From CAYUWM01 sp964448395 (GTDB lineage Bacteria > Chloroflexota > Dehalococcoidia > E44-bin15), in the NCBI GenBank assembly GCA_964448395.1, contig CAYUWM010000063.1, positions 1 to 7,677 of the forward strand: 7,677 nucleotides of DNA, in the 5' to 3' direction. Positions 1 through 5,601 of the stretch are shown here, piece by piece. The translations under genes were made by a program, and so were the position numbers. Below the pieces are notes generated by a model, which ran no database searches, was not told the origin of the DNA, and was given only the letters and a program-made list of their open reading frames with translations. Every line of letters begins with the position of its first letter. The stretch's first letter is position 1.

Positions 1-145
1 TCCTGCGCGGCAGAATGCTATGAACCCCGTCAGGTCCGGAAGGAAGCAGCGGTAAATAGCGGTTTCTGGGTGCCGCAGGTATGCCTGGTCCGAGCCGGCT
101 GGCAGCGGCAAGCCGGGAGACGGGATCGACGGCGGGTGCACGGCC
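1..145 (+). ncRNA. ffs: Signal recognition particle RNA, long bacterial form, 3' part (5' end outside window)
   Basis: This is the RNA scaffold of the signal recognition particle, which binds Ffh and helps target nascent membrane and secreted proteins. The Ffh-binding hairpin is visible: GTCAGGTCC, a GGAA tetraloop at 38-41 closed by C37-G42, then GGAAGCAGC. Outer stems pair 17-21 with 56-60 (GCTAT/ATAGC) and 2-7 with 74-79 (CCTGCG/CGCAGG). After this S domain the RNA-like sequence continues to GGTGCACGGC at 135-144. That ending is typical of the long, Bacillus-type SRP RNA, whose 5' end (GCCGTGC...) pairs with it; short 4.5S-type RNAs stop near position 100. A local hairpin, 95-100 with 111-116 (CCGGCT/AGCCGG), is also possible. 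The 5' Alu-like part must lie upstream of the window. The match is by recall of the family; the 3' end is approximate. Confidence 0.93.
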
Positions 146-150
146 TTTTT
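134..150 (+). terminator. Possible SRP RNA terminator (3' closing strand plus T5)
   Basis: The GC-rich 3' end of the SRP RNA (GGGTGCACGGCC) is followed directly by five T at 146-150. The 3' strand would pair with the RNA's own 5' end, which is outside the window, so the stem cannot be checked here. The T-run is short, and the ksgA start lies only 5 to 25 bases further on, so partial read-through into ksgA is likely. Confidence 0.35.
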
Positions 151-166
151 CTATTTGAGCGATGAT

Positions 167-170
167 GGAG
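167..170 (+). promoter_or_regulatory. Ribosome binding site that supports the ksgA start at 176
   Basis: GGAG at 167-170 lies five bases before the TTG at 176. The earlier in-frame TTG at 155 is preceded only by the T-run and CTAT, with no purine-rich site. This favours TTG 176 as the ksgA start. Confidence 0.5.
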
Positions 171-175
171 TCGGT

Positions 176-1006
176 TTGATCCTGAACCTTACCAAGAAGG
201 AGCTGCGCCGCCTCAACCTCCGCGCCAAGAAGGGGCTGGGACAGCACTTCTTGGTCAACGAGCGAGTTGTGCAAAGTATGGCCTTTGCGGCAGAGCTCAG
301 CCCCAGCGATACGGTGGTGGAGGTGGGTCCCGGTCTGGGAGTACTGACCCGCGAGCTGGCGAAGGAGGCCGGGCGTGTCATCGCCGTGGAGATCGACCCC
401 GAAATGGTCGCTGCCCTCAAGGACATAGTAGCGCCATTACCCAATGTCACCATCGTAAACGCCGATATCCTGAAGCGCACCCCCGAATCGTTGGTAGATA
501 ACGTACTTGACTATAAAGTGGTAGGCGCACTGCCATACAACATCGCCTCCGCGGTGCTGCGCCATTTCCTGGAGGCCGACACGAAACCTAAGTTAATGGT
601 GGTCGCCATGCAGAAGGAGGTGGCTCAAACCGTAGCCGCCAGTCCGGGTGAGATGGGCCTGCTCAGCGTCGGCGTGCAGTTTTACGGGCGCCCCAAGATA
701 GTGGATTACGTAGCGGCGCGCAGTTTCTATCCGCCACCCAAGGTAGAGTCCGCCATATTGCGCATCGATGTATATGAGAGCCCTCCTGTCGATGTGATAG
801 ACGAACACAGCTTCTTTAACGTGGTCCGCGGCGGATTCGCCGCGCCCCGCAAGCAGCTGCACAACTCGCTGGCACAGGGACTGAGGCTGGAGCCAGCAGA
901 TGCCGCCGCCATCTTGAAGCAGGCCGACATAGACCAGCAGCGGCGCGCCGAGACGTTGAGCCTTGAGGAGTGGGCGGCGGTTTACCGCGCCGTTACCGAG
1001 AAATAA
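176..1006 (+). CDS. rsmA: 16S rRNA (adenine(1518)-N6/adenine(1519)-N6)-dimethyltransferase KsgA/RsmA
   Basis: This enzyme uses S-adenosylmethionine to dimethylate two adjacent adenines in the 3'-terminal helix of 16S rRNA, a late checkpoint in 30S assembly. From TTG 176 it is 276 aa, the usual family length. Visible in order are the N-terminal KKGLGQHFL motif, the SAM-binding motif I (VVEVGPGLG), the acidic motif II (VIAVEIDP), NADIL, motif IV (GALPYN) and the C-terminal FYPPPKVESAILR segment. Motif IV is normally NLPY; here the Asn is Ala (codon 527-529, residue 118), while Pro and Tyr remain. The start is uncertain: TTG 176 has GGAG five bases upstream, while TTG 155 would give 283 aa without a binding site. 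I see no separate promoter between the SRP RNA and the gene. The stop overlaps the ispE start by one base (TAATG), which implies translational coupling. The family is certain; the start is less so. Confidence 0.95.
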   Translation: MILNLTKKELRRLNLRAKKGLGQHFLVNERVVQSMAFAAELSPSDTVVEVGPGLGVLTRELAKEAGRVIAVEIDPEMVAALKDIVAPLPNVTIVNADILKRTPESLVDNVLDYKVVGALPYNIASAVLRHFLEADTKPKLMVVAMQKEVAQTVAASPGEMGLLSVGVQFYGRPKIVDYVAARSFYPPPKVESAILRIDVYESPPVDVIDEHSFFNVVRGGFAAPRKQLHNSLAQGLRLEPADAAAILKQADIDQQRRAETLSLEEWAAVYRAVTEK

Positions 1007-1860
1007 TGATAACCGTACCTGCCTGTGCCAAGATCAACCTGACCCTCGAGGTGCTGGGCAAGCGTGCCGACGGCTACCACGATATTGCCACCGTATTCCA
1101 GGAAATCAACCTCAAGGACACCCTTACATTCGAGGAGCGCCCGCAGTTGACCCTGGAATGCGACTATCCCCCACTACAATCAAACGAGAACCTGGCGTTT
1201 AAAGCGGCAAGGTTACTCCAGGAGGAGACCGATTCCCGAAAAGGAGCGCTTATCTCCATCCAAAAGGGGATACCTGTAGCTTCGGGCCTCGGGGGCGGAT
1301 CCAGCGATGCCGCGGCCATACTGCGCGCCCTCAACAAGCTATGGGGGCTGGGACTATCGCCGGACCAGCTGCTCAAGCTGGCAAACAGGCTCGGCTCGGA
1401 CATCGCCTTCTTCCTGTATGGGGGTACCGCCCTCGGCGAGGGACGCGGCGAGCGTGTTACCCCGCTGCCAAGTTATCCGGTCTCATGGATAGTCCTGTTT
1501 CGACCCCCGGTCGATATCCCGTCAGGCAAAACCAAGCACCTTTACGACTCCCTGAATGCTTCCCATTTCGGCCAAGGCCGCTCGACCAGGGAGATGGTGG
1601 AGATGCTGAATCGCGGCAGCGAGATATCCCCATCCTGTCTGGTTAACACATTCGAGAAGGTCGCCTTTACTACATACGAAGGGTTAGAAGCTTACTGGCA
1701 GCGCTTCCGCAAACTGGGCGCCGACAACATCCACCTCGCGGGCTCGGGTCCGACCCTGTTCGCTTTGGCACACGAGAAGAACCAGGGAGAAGCGATTCAT
1801 CGCAATCTGGTAAAGGAGGGTTTTGAAGCTTACCTTGTCCAGAGCCTGGCAACGCGTTAG
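1006..1860 (+). CDS. ispE: 4-diphosphocytidyl-2-C-methyl-D-erythritol kinase
   Basis: IspE phosphorylates the 2-hydroxyl of CDP-methylerythritol with ATP, the fourth step of the cytosolic MEP (non-mevalonate) isoprenoid pathway. At 284 aa it has normal length. Visible features are the N-terminal ACAKINLTLEV segment (Lys9 and Asn11 in the substrate site), the GHMP-kinase ATP loop PVASGLGGGSSDAA at residues 90-103, GSDIAFFLYGG at 130-140 with the likely catalytic Asp132, and the C-terminal GHMP motif AGSGPT at 245-250. I chose ATG 1006 because IspE proteins begin just before the AKINL motif; an in-frame GTG at 970 would add 12 residues lying inside ksgA. The ATG shares its A with the ksgA stop, so ribosomes probably re-initiate from ksgA. 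At the 3' end the next gene starts 38 bases before the ispE stop, again pointing to one operon. ksgA-ispE adjacency is known in several bacterial groups. Confidence 0.96.
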   Translation: MITVPACAKINLTLEVLGKRADGYHDIATVFQEINLKDTLTFEERPQLTLECDYPPLQSNENLAFKAARLLQEETDSRKGALISIQKGIPVASGLGGGSSDAAAILRALNKLWGLGLSPDQLLKLANRLGSDIAFFLYGGTALGEGRGERVTPLPSYPVSWIVLFRPPVDIPSGKTKHLYDSLNASHFGQGRSTREMVEMLNRGSEISPSCLVNTFEKVAFTTYEGLEAYWQRFRKLGADNIHLAGSGPTLFALAHEKNQGEAIHRNLVKEGFEAYLVQSLATR

Positions 1861-2563
1861 AGAGTTCACAGCCAGCGCCCACAGCCGCCTCTCCCACCAG
1901 ATAGAGCTGCACAGGCGGTGGAGGTGGTTTCTTCTAGCCCTCGTTATCATCGTGGTATTCGGCATCAGCTACGCTATACTGCGCTTTTCAGCACACCTTG
2001 ACTTCCTTGAGGACTACGGCTATCTCGGTGCCTTCCTCGCCTCACTTGTCACTACCACCTCCATCATCTTCCCCATACCCGGTTTCGTCATTATCGCCGC
2101 TATCGCCGCCTCAACCGCCAACTGGCCCCTGGTAGCCCTGGCATCAGCACTGGGTAGCGGTGTAGGGGAGTGCACATCGTATATCGCCGGCTACGGCGGG
2201 TCAGCGATTATCAACCCGCAGAGATATCGATTGTACCAGAAGGCGGAGGACTGGATGAAACGCCACGGGAGCTTAACCATATTCATCTTCGCCTTAACAC
2301 CGCTCCCATTCGACGTGGCGGGTATCGCCGCCGGGGCGCTGCGCTTTCCCCTGTGGAAAGTCATACTGGCAGTCATCGCCGGCCGTCTGCCGCTCACCAT
2401 GGCCGGGTGCTATCTGGCGCACAAGGGATGGAAGGAATGGCCTCAGATCTGGGACTCGCTGAAGAGCATGGCATGGTGGGAGTGGACGCTGATAGTTGCC
2501 GGCATCCTGATCATCATCCTGTGCGCGGTGTTATTATGGCGGCTGCGGCGGGCACCGAAGTAA
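1823..2563 (+). CDS. VTT/DedA-like (SNARE-associated) membrane protein, first of a tandem pair
   Basis: This is a polytopic inner-membrane protein of the VTT (SNARE_assoc, DedA-like) superfamily; some members are lipid scramblases or transporters, but the substrate here is unknown. It is up to 246 aa. A basic N-terminal tail (to about 33) precedes a first membrane helix (about 34-54). The VTT core (about 67-203) carries the FPIPG re-entrant motif at 83-87, GE with a following Tyr at 115-120, and LPFDVAGIAAGALRFP at 161-176. Unlike its neighbour it has an extra C-terminal helix (about 219-239) ending in a basic tail. TTG 1823 follows an AGGAGG (1814-1819) by only three bases; TTG 1835 is an alternative with a 15-base spacing. 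Either start lies inside ispE, so the gene is probably translated with ispE. The core aligns without gaps to the next gene. Family assignment is by motif recognition; function is not assigned. Confidence 0.85.
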   Translation: MKLTLSRAWQRVREFTASAHSRLSHQIELHRRWRWFLLALVIIVVFGISYAILRFSAHLDFLEDYGYLGAFLASLVTTTSIIFPIPGFVIIAAIAASTANWPLVALASALGSGVGECTSYIAGYGGSAIINPQRYRLYQKAEDWMKRHGSLTIFIFALTPLPFDVAGIAAGALRFPLWKVILAVIAGRLPLTMAGCYLAHKGWKEWPQIWDSLKSMAWWEWTLIVAGILIIILCAVLLWRLRRAPK

Positions 2564-2573
2564 AGGACTGACG

Positions 2574-3173
2574 GTGGGCACTAACCCTGATTGGGACATT
2601 TTACTGCACAAGCTTTCCGGCCTCAGGGAGCTGCCCAAGCGCACCAGGTGGCTGATCGTCTCACTTATCCTAGCCCTTGCCCTCGGTCTGAGCTATGTCG
2701 TCCTCCGTTTCTCCACCGGCCTCGAATGGTTCGAGCAGTATGGCACCCTCGGTGCCTTCCTAATCGCTCTCATTACTAATGCCACCATTCTGTTCCCCGT
2801 ACCGGGCTTCGCTATCGTCTGGGCCATCGCTGCCTCAACACCCCACTGGGCCCTGGTTGCCCTGGCAGCGGGTGTCGGAGGCGGGCTGGGGGAATTCACC
2901 GCGTACCTAGCCGGCCGCTGGGGGTCGGTTCTCATCGACCCCGATAAGTCAACGTGGTACAGAAGGGCAGAGGCGTGGATGGGGCGTTACGGTAGCCTGA
3001 CCGTTTTCATATTCTCGTTCACCTGGCTTCCATTCGACCTCGCCGGCATCGCCGCCGGTGCCCTGCGCTTCCCCTTCTGGAGATTCCTGCTGTGGACCGT
3101 GGTCGGCCGACTGCTGCGATACCTCATCGAATGCTACCTGGCGCATCTGGGCTGGGAGCTGTGGGGCGGCTAG
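2574..3173 (+). CDS. VTT/DedA-like (SNARE-associated) membrane protein, second of a tandem pair
   Basis: This 199-aa membrane protein is a paralogue of the gene just upstream. A first helix spans about 26-46. The core repeats the family pattern: FPVPG at 74-78, GE with a following Tyr at 106-111, and LPFDLAGIAAGALRFP at 152-167. It ends soon after the core (YLAHLGW at 188-194) and lacks the extra C-terminal helix of its partner. Over 137 gapless core residues I count 79 identities by eye (about 58%), so the two arose by duplication and diverged. The GTG start at 2574 has AAGGA six bases upstream, at 2563-2567, overlapping the last base of the previous stop codon. With only 10 bases between the genes, they are surely cotranscribed. 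The gene ends 31 bases before the convergent zinc-protein gene. Lipid or small-molecule transport is plausible from the family, but nothing here shows a substrate. Confidence 0.85.
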   Translation: MGTNPDWDILLHKLSGLRELPKRTRWLIVSLILALALGLSYVVLRFSTGLEWFEQYGTLGAFLIALITNATILFPVPGFAIVWAIAASTPHWALVALAAGVGGGLGEFTAYLAGRWGSVLIDPDKSTWYRRAEAWMGRYGSLTVFIFSFTWLPFDLAGIAAGALRFPFWRFLLWTVVGRLLRYLIECYLAHLGWELWGG

Positions 3174-3204
3174 GGAACCTGTCTGCTTCAGGCGATAGGC
3201 GATG

Positions 3205-3459
3205 CTACGCAGGCGGCGGTTCGGGCTGTATAACCATACCCTTAAGTTCAGGGTGCTCATCGATGCATGAATTGCAAATGAATCCGATACCGCTTGACAT
3301 GGGCTCGACCCATATATGGCCGCAGTTCTCCACCGAAGCATCGATAGACCAGGCCATATGGAACTTCATGCCGCATACCAGACACCGTGATACATTTGCA
3401 TCATCCAGAGGCTCGCCGCATACCCCGCACAACTCCGAGGAGTCTCTATCTTGAACCAT
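3205..3459 (-). CDS. Small Cys/His-rich zinc-binding protein, unidentified
   Basis: I do not recognise this 84-aa cytosolic protein. It has four metal-ligand-like pairs: C11-x2-C14, C26-x2-C29, C46-x-H48 and C62-x2-C65, plus His34 and His69. Eight well-spaced ligands could bind two zinc ions, as in RING-like or treble-clef folds, although the spacing does not match the classic RING or PHD consensus. The C-terminal tail (about 74-84) is Pro/Glu-rich and probably disordered. I chose ATG 3459 because AGGAGG (3474-3469) lies nine bases upstream; a TTG at 3465 would overlap the cca stop and sit only three bases from that site. The gene begins two bases after the cca stop, so it is expressed with cca. 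A role in nucleic-acid or protein binding linked to tRNA maturation is only inferred from this arrangement. The ordered Cys/His pattern supports a real gene. Confidence 0.8.
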   Translation of the reverse strand: MVQDRDSSELCGVCGEPLDDANVSRCLVCGMKFHMAWSIDASVENCGHIWVEPMSSGIGFICNSCIDEHPELKGMVIQPEPPPA

Positions 3460-3461
3460 AT

Positions 3462-4730
3462 TCAATTCCCTCCTAGCAACCGCCGCACCAGCGCCTCTTC
3501 CTCTGCTTTAGTGACTACTTGTCCATCCAGTTTTGCGCCACGGATTGTATCCAGCATCCGGCCTATACTGGGACCCGATGGCACACCCAGTCTCTGCAGG
3601 TCAGCCCCATCCAGCATTGGGTTAACATAACGTAATTTGTTTAGATATCGCTCCACATTGTCACGGCTCGCCACAGATCCGCAGGACAGCATACCGGCAA
3701 CGATCGTCTCGACGAAGTAGGTCTGGAGCAGACGGTAAACAGCGCTGGGGGCTAGGCCACCGTTATCCAGACAGGTGATATCATCTTTCAAGCGGGGTAG
3801 CTGCCGCATGGCCTTGGCCCACTGCCCCGTAACATCTAGCCGTCCGATGAAATGTTCGATGTCGTCTTCCTCCAGCCGATAGAGCATTAGCAGCATATAC
3901 ACCAGTGGATCGGGCAACGTTCGCTTGCGGGCCTCGTCAAACCTCTCCACCATCCAATCGTCGATTGTAATATAGGGCGCCAGCTGGCCCAGGATCCCCA
4001 GACCCTGGGCGCGCTGCAGCATCCGCTCGGGGTATCCCTCACCCAGTATCAGTTCAAGCTCACGCCTTATCCGACTGCCGCTGATGGTATCCAACATGGA
4101 CATGTTTTCTCTCAATGATCGCTTCGTCCCTTCTTCCAGATTGAAGCCGAGACGCTGTTCATATCGAACCGCCCGCAGCATCCTGGTGGCGTCATCCGCG
4201 AAACTAAGGTCGTGCAGTATACGGACCAGACCCTGGTCCAGGTCCCTCCTGCCGCCGTGAGGATCGAGCGGCTGACCGAACAATGCCGGCGTCAGGAAAA
4301 CAGCCATGGCATTTATGGTGAAATCCCGCCGGCGGAGGTCGTCCTCGACGATGCCCGGACGGACAGCGGGCAGGGCCCCCGGCTGGGCATAGGTCTCCGA
4401 GCGCGCCATGGCCAGATCGATGGTCAAATCGTCCCAGCGAAACTTGGCGGTGCCGAACCGGCGGTGAAGCGTCACCCGCCCCTGAACCTCTTTATCCACT
4501 ATATCCGATACCTTTACCAATTTACCAAGATCACCAGCAAGCTCCAGGGCATCGCCCTCCACCACCAGATCGAAGTCCAGATTGGTGCGGCCCATCAGCA
4601 GATCTCGCACTGCACCTCCGACCAGGCAGATCCTCTGCTTCCGTGCTTCAGACAGCTCCCCGACACGGACCAGCATATCGAATATGCCGGCAGGCAGCCG
4701 TTCTCGCATCAGTTGCGACAAGTTCTCCAT
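3462..4730 (-). CDS. cca: CCA tRNA nucleotidyltransferase / poly(A) polymerase family (class II)
   Basis: This enzyme adds or repairs the 3'-terminal CCA of tRNAs from CTP and ATP; related members add only A, or CC, or poly(A), and sequence alone does not fully separate them. At 422 aa it has ordinary class II length. Visible are motif A, LVGGAVRDLLMGR at 36-48, followed by the metal-binding pair D52 and D54 (DFD), and a third carboxylate at D105 (TIDLAMAR). Motif B is RRDFTINAMAV at 134-144, motif C is DDATRMLRAVR at 179-189, and a motif D-like SRIRREL lies near 219-225. The C-terminal third has the helical tRNA-binding pattern, including LDGADLQRLGVPSGPSIGRML. ATG 4730 has no Shine-Dalgarno sequence, but a strong extended -10 box ends eight bases upstream, so a leaderless transcript is likely. 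The gene is divergent from rnc and followed within two bases by the zinc protein gene. Confidence 0.93.
   Translation of the reverse strand: MENLSQLMRERLPAGIFDMLVRVGELSEARKQRICLVGGAVRDLLMGRTNLDFDLVVEGDALELAGDLGKLVKVSDIVDKEVQGRVTLHRRFGTAKFRWDDLTIDLAMARSETYAQPGALPAVRPGIVEDDLRRRDFTINAMAVFLTPALFGQPLDPHGGRRDLDQGLVRILHDLSFADDATRMLRAVRYEQRLGFNLEEGTKRSLRENMSMLDTISGSRIRRELELILGEGYPERMLQRAQGLGILGQLAPYITIDDWMVERFDEARKRTLPDPLVYMLLMLYRLEEDDIEHFIGRLDVTGQWAKAMRQLPRLKDDITCLDNGGLAPSAVYRLLQTYFVETIVAGMLSCGSVASRDNVERYLNKLRYVNPMLDGADLQRLGVPSGPSIGRMLDTIRGAKLDGQVVTKAEEEALVRRLLGGN
3469..3474 (-). promoter_or_regulatory. Ribosome binding site of the zinc protein gene
   Basis: AGGAGG on the minus strand, inside the last codons of cca, lies nine bases before ATG 3459 and three bases before TTG 3465. 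The spacing decides in favour of the ATG. Confidence 0.6.
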
Positions 4731-4738
4731 AGAGCAGG

Positions 4739-4747
4739 ATTATATCA
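4739..4747 (-). promoter_or_regulatory. Extended -10 promoter of cca
   Basis: On the minus strand, TG-A-TATAAT runs from 4747 to 4739, a perfect extended -10 element. I see no good -35 box at 16-18 bases, which extended -10 promoters can lack. Transcription would start near 4732, one to three bases before the cca ATG at 4730, predicting a leaderless mRNA. Confidence 0.65.
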
Positions 4748-4755
4748 TGCTTGCC

Positions 4756-4784
4756 TTGACAAATCGAGTTGGGATAACTATGTT
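4756..4784 (+). promoter_or_regulatory. Sigma-70-type promoter of rnc
   Basis: A consensus -35 box TTGACA (4756-4761) is followed, after exactly 17 bases, by TATGTT (4779-4784). The predicted start point near 4790-4792 leaves about five bases before the rnc ATG at 4796, or about eleven before GTG 4802. It overlaps the region upstream of the divergent cca promoter, so the two could interfere. Confidence 0.7.
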
Positions 4785-4795
4785 AGGGATGGAGT

Positions 4796-5503
4796 ATGAT
4801 TGTGGCTGAATCCGCCAAGCTCGAAAAGTTGCAGGACACCCTGGGCATCACCTTCAACGATTACTCCATCCTGCAACAAGCGCTGGTTCATGGCTCCTAC
4901 CTGCACGAAAATCCCGATTTCGCCCTCCCCTCCAACGAGCGCCTGGAGTTCCTCGGCGATTCCCTGCTGGGCTTCGTCATCGCCGAGAAGCTGTATAACG
5001 ATTTCCCCGATCTCGCCGAAGGGGGTATGACCAAGTTGCGCGCGGCGCTGGTGCGCAAGGAGACCCTGGCCAGATTAGCCGGCGAGCTGGGCCTCGGCGA
5101 TTATCTCTACATGGGCTGCGGGGAGGAGAGCAGCGGCGGGCGGACCAAGCAATCCATCCTTGCATCAACCCTCGAATCATTGATCGGAGCGGTGCTGCTG
5201 GACCAGGGCTTCGACCCTTGCCGCGCATTCGTGCTGCGCCTGTTCGAAAGTGAGGTGGGGGAGGCCATCGATGAGCGCCTCGCTGCCGACTACAAATCCG
5301 AGCTTCAAGAGATCGTTCAGGCGATATATCGGGTGGCTCCAACCTATCGCACTGTCAATGCAGTGGGCCCGGACCACGCGAAGGAGTTCACCGTGGATGT
5401 TAGCGTGAACGGCGACGTTATCGGGCGTGGCAGCGGCAGGAGCAAGCGGCAGGCGGAGATGCAGGCAGCGAGGGCGGCCCTACAGAACATATCTCGGCAG
5501 TGA
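4796..5503 (+). CDS. rnc: Ribonuclease III
   Basis: RNase III cuts double-stranded RNA, notably the rRNA precursor, and is cytosolic and dimeric. The 235-aa protein has the normal two parts: a nuclease domain (about 8-155) and a C-terminal double-stranded RNA-binding domain (about 165-233, starting KSELQE and ending AEMQAARAALQ). The signature NERLEFLGDS at 47-56 supplies E48, E51 and D55, and E75 is the next conserved acid (EGGMTKLRA). The motif usually written ADxxEA reads ASTLES at 123-128. Thus the essential E127 is present, but the conserved Asp before it is Ser124. ATG 4796 has AGGGA six bases upstream; GTG 4802 has GGAG at 4791-4794 seven bases upstream and would remove two residues. 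A consensus promoter ends just upstream, so the leader is very short. A small hairpin follows the stop. The gene diverges from cca. Confidence 0.95.
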   Translation: MIVAESAKLEKLQDTLGITFNDYSILQQALVHGSYLHENPDFALPSNERLEFLGDSLLGFVIAEKLYNDFPDLAEGGMTKLRAALVRKETLARLAGELGLGDYLYMGCGEESSGGRTKQSILASTLESLIGAVLLDQGFDPCRAFVLRLFESEVGEAIDERLAADYKSELQEIVQAIYRVAPTYRTVNAVGPDHAKEFTVDVSVNGDVIGRGSGRSKRQAEMQAARAALQNISRQ

Positions 5504-5517
5504 TGCCGTGTTCGGCA
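5504..5517 (+). other. Small hairpin directly after rnc
   Basis: TGCCG (5504-5508) and CGGCA (5513-5517) form a five-base-pair stem with a TGTT loop, starting at the base after the rnc stop codon. No T-run follows, so it is not a standard intrinsic terminator; it could protect the 3' end or be chance. Confidence 0.3.
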
Positions 5518-5540
5518 ATCCCTCGCAGCCGTCGATTTTG

Positions 5541-5549
5541 TGTTAGAAT
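5541..5549 (+). promoter_or_regulatory. Possible extended -10 promoter of the crotonase-prs group
   Basis: TG-T-TAGAAT at 5541-5549 fits an extended -10 element, with one mismatch in the hexamer. The region 17 bases upstream has no convincing -35 box. A start near 5556 would give a leader of about 46 bases that carries a strong AGGAGG (5588-5593) eight bases before GTG 5602. Confidence 0.4.
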
Positions 5550-5601
5550 AATGTGTTGGCAACCTTTCGCTCCGATACCGTAAATCTAGGAGGAGATTTA
5601 A

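Noticed and set aside
970..1005. An extended ispE start at GTG 970
   Set aside because: It would add 12 residues ahead of the conserved AKINL start. ATG 1006 overlaps the ksgA stop and matches family length.
3174..3204. A possible bidirectional terminator between the convergent genes (CCTG/CAGG at 3178-3193)
   Set aside because: The stem is only four base pairs with a seven-base loop and no T-run on either strand.
4212..4799. A 195-codon plus-strand open frame opposite cca
   Set aside because: It has no recognisable domain or binding site, lies opposite conserved cca motifs and runs through the divergent promoter region.
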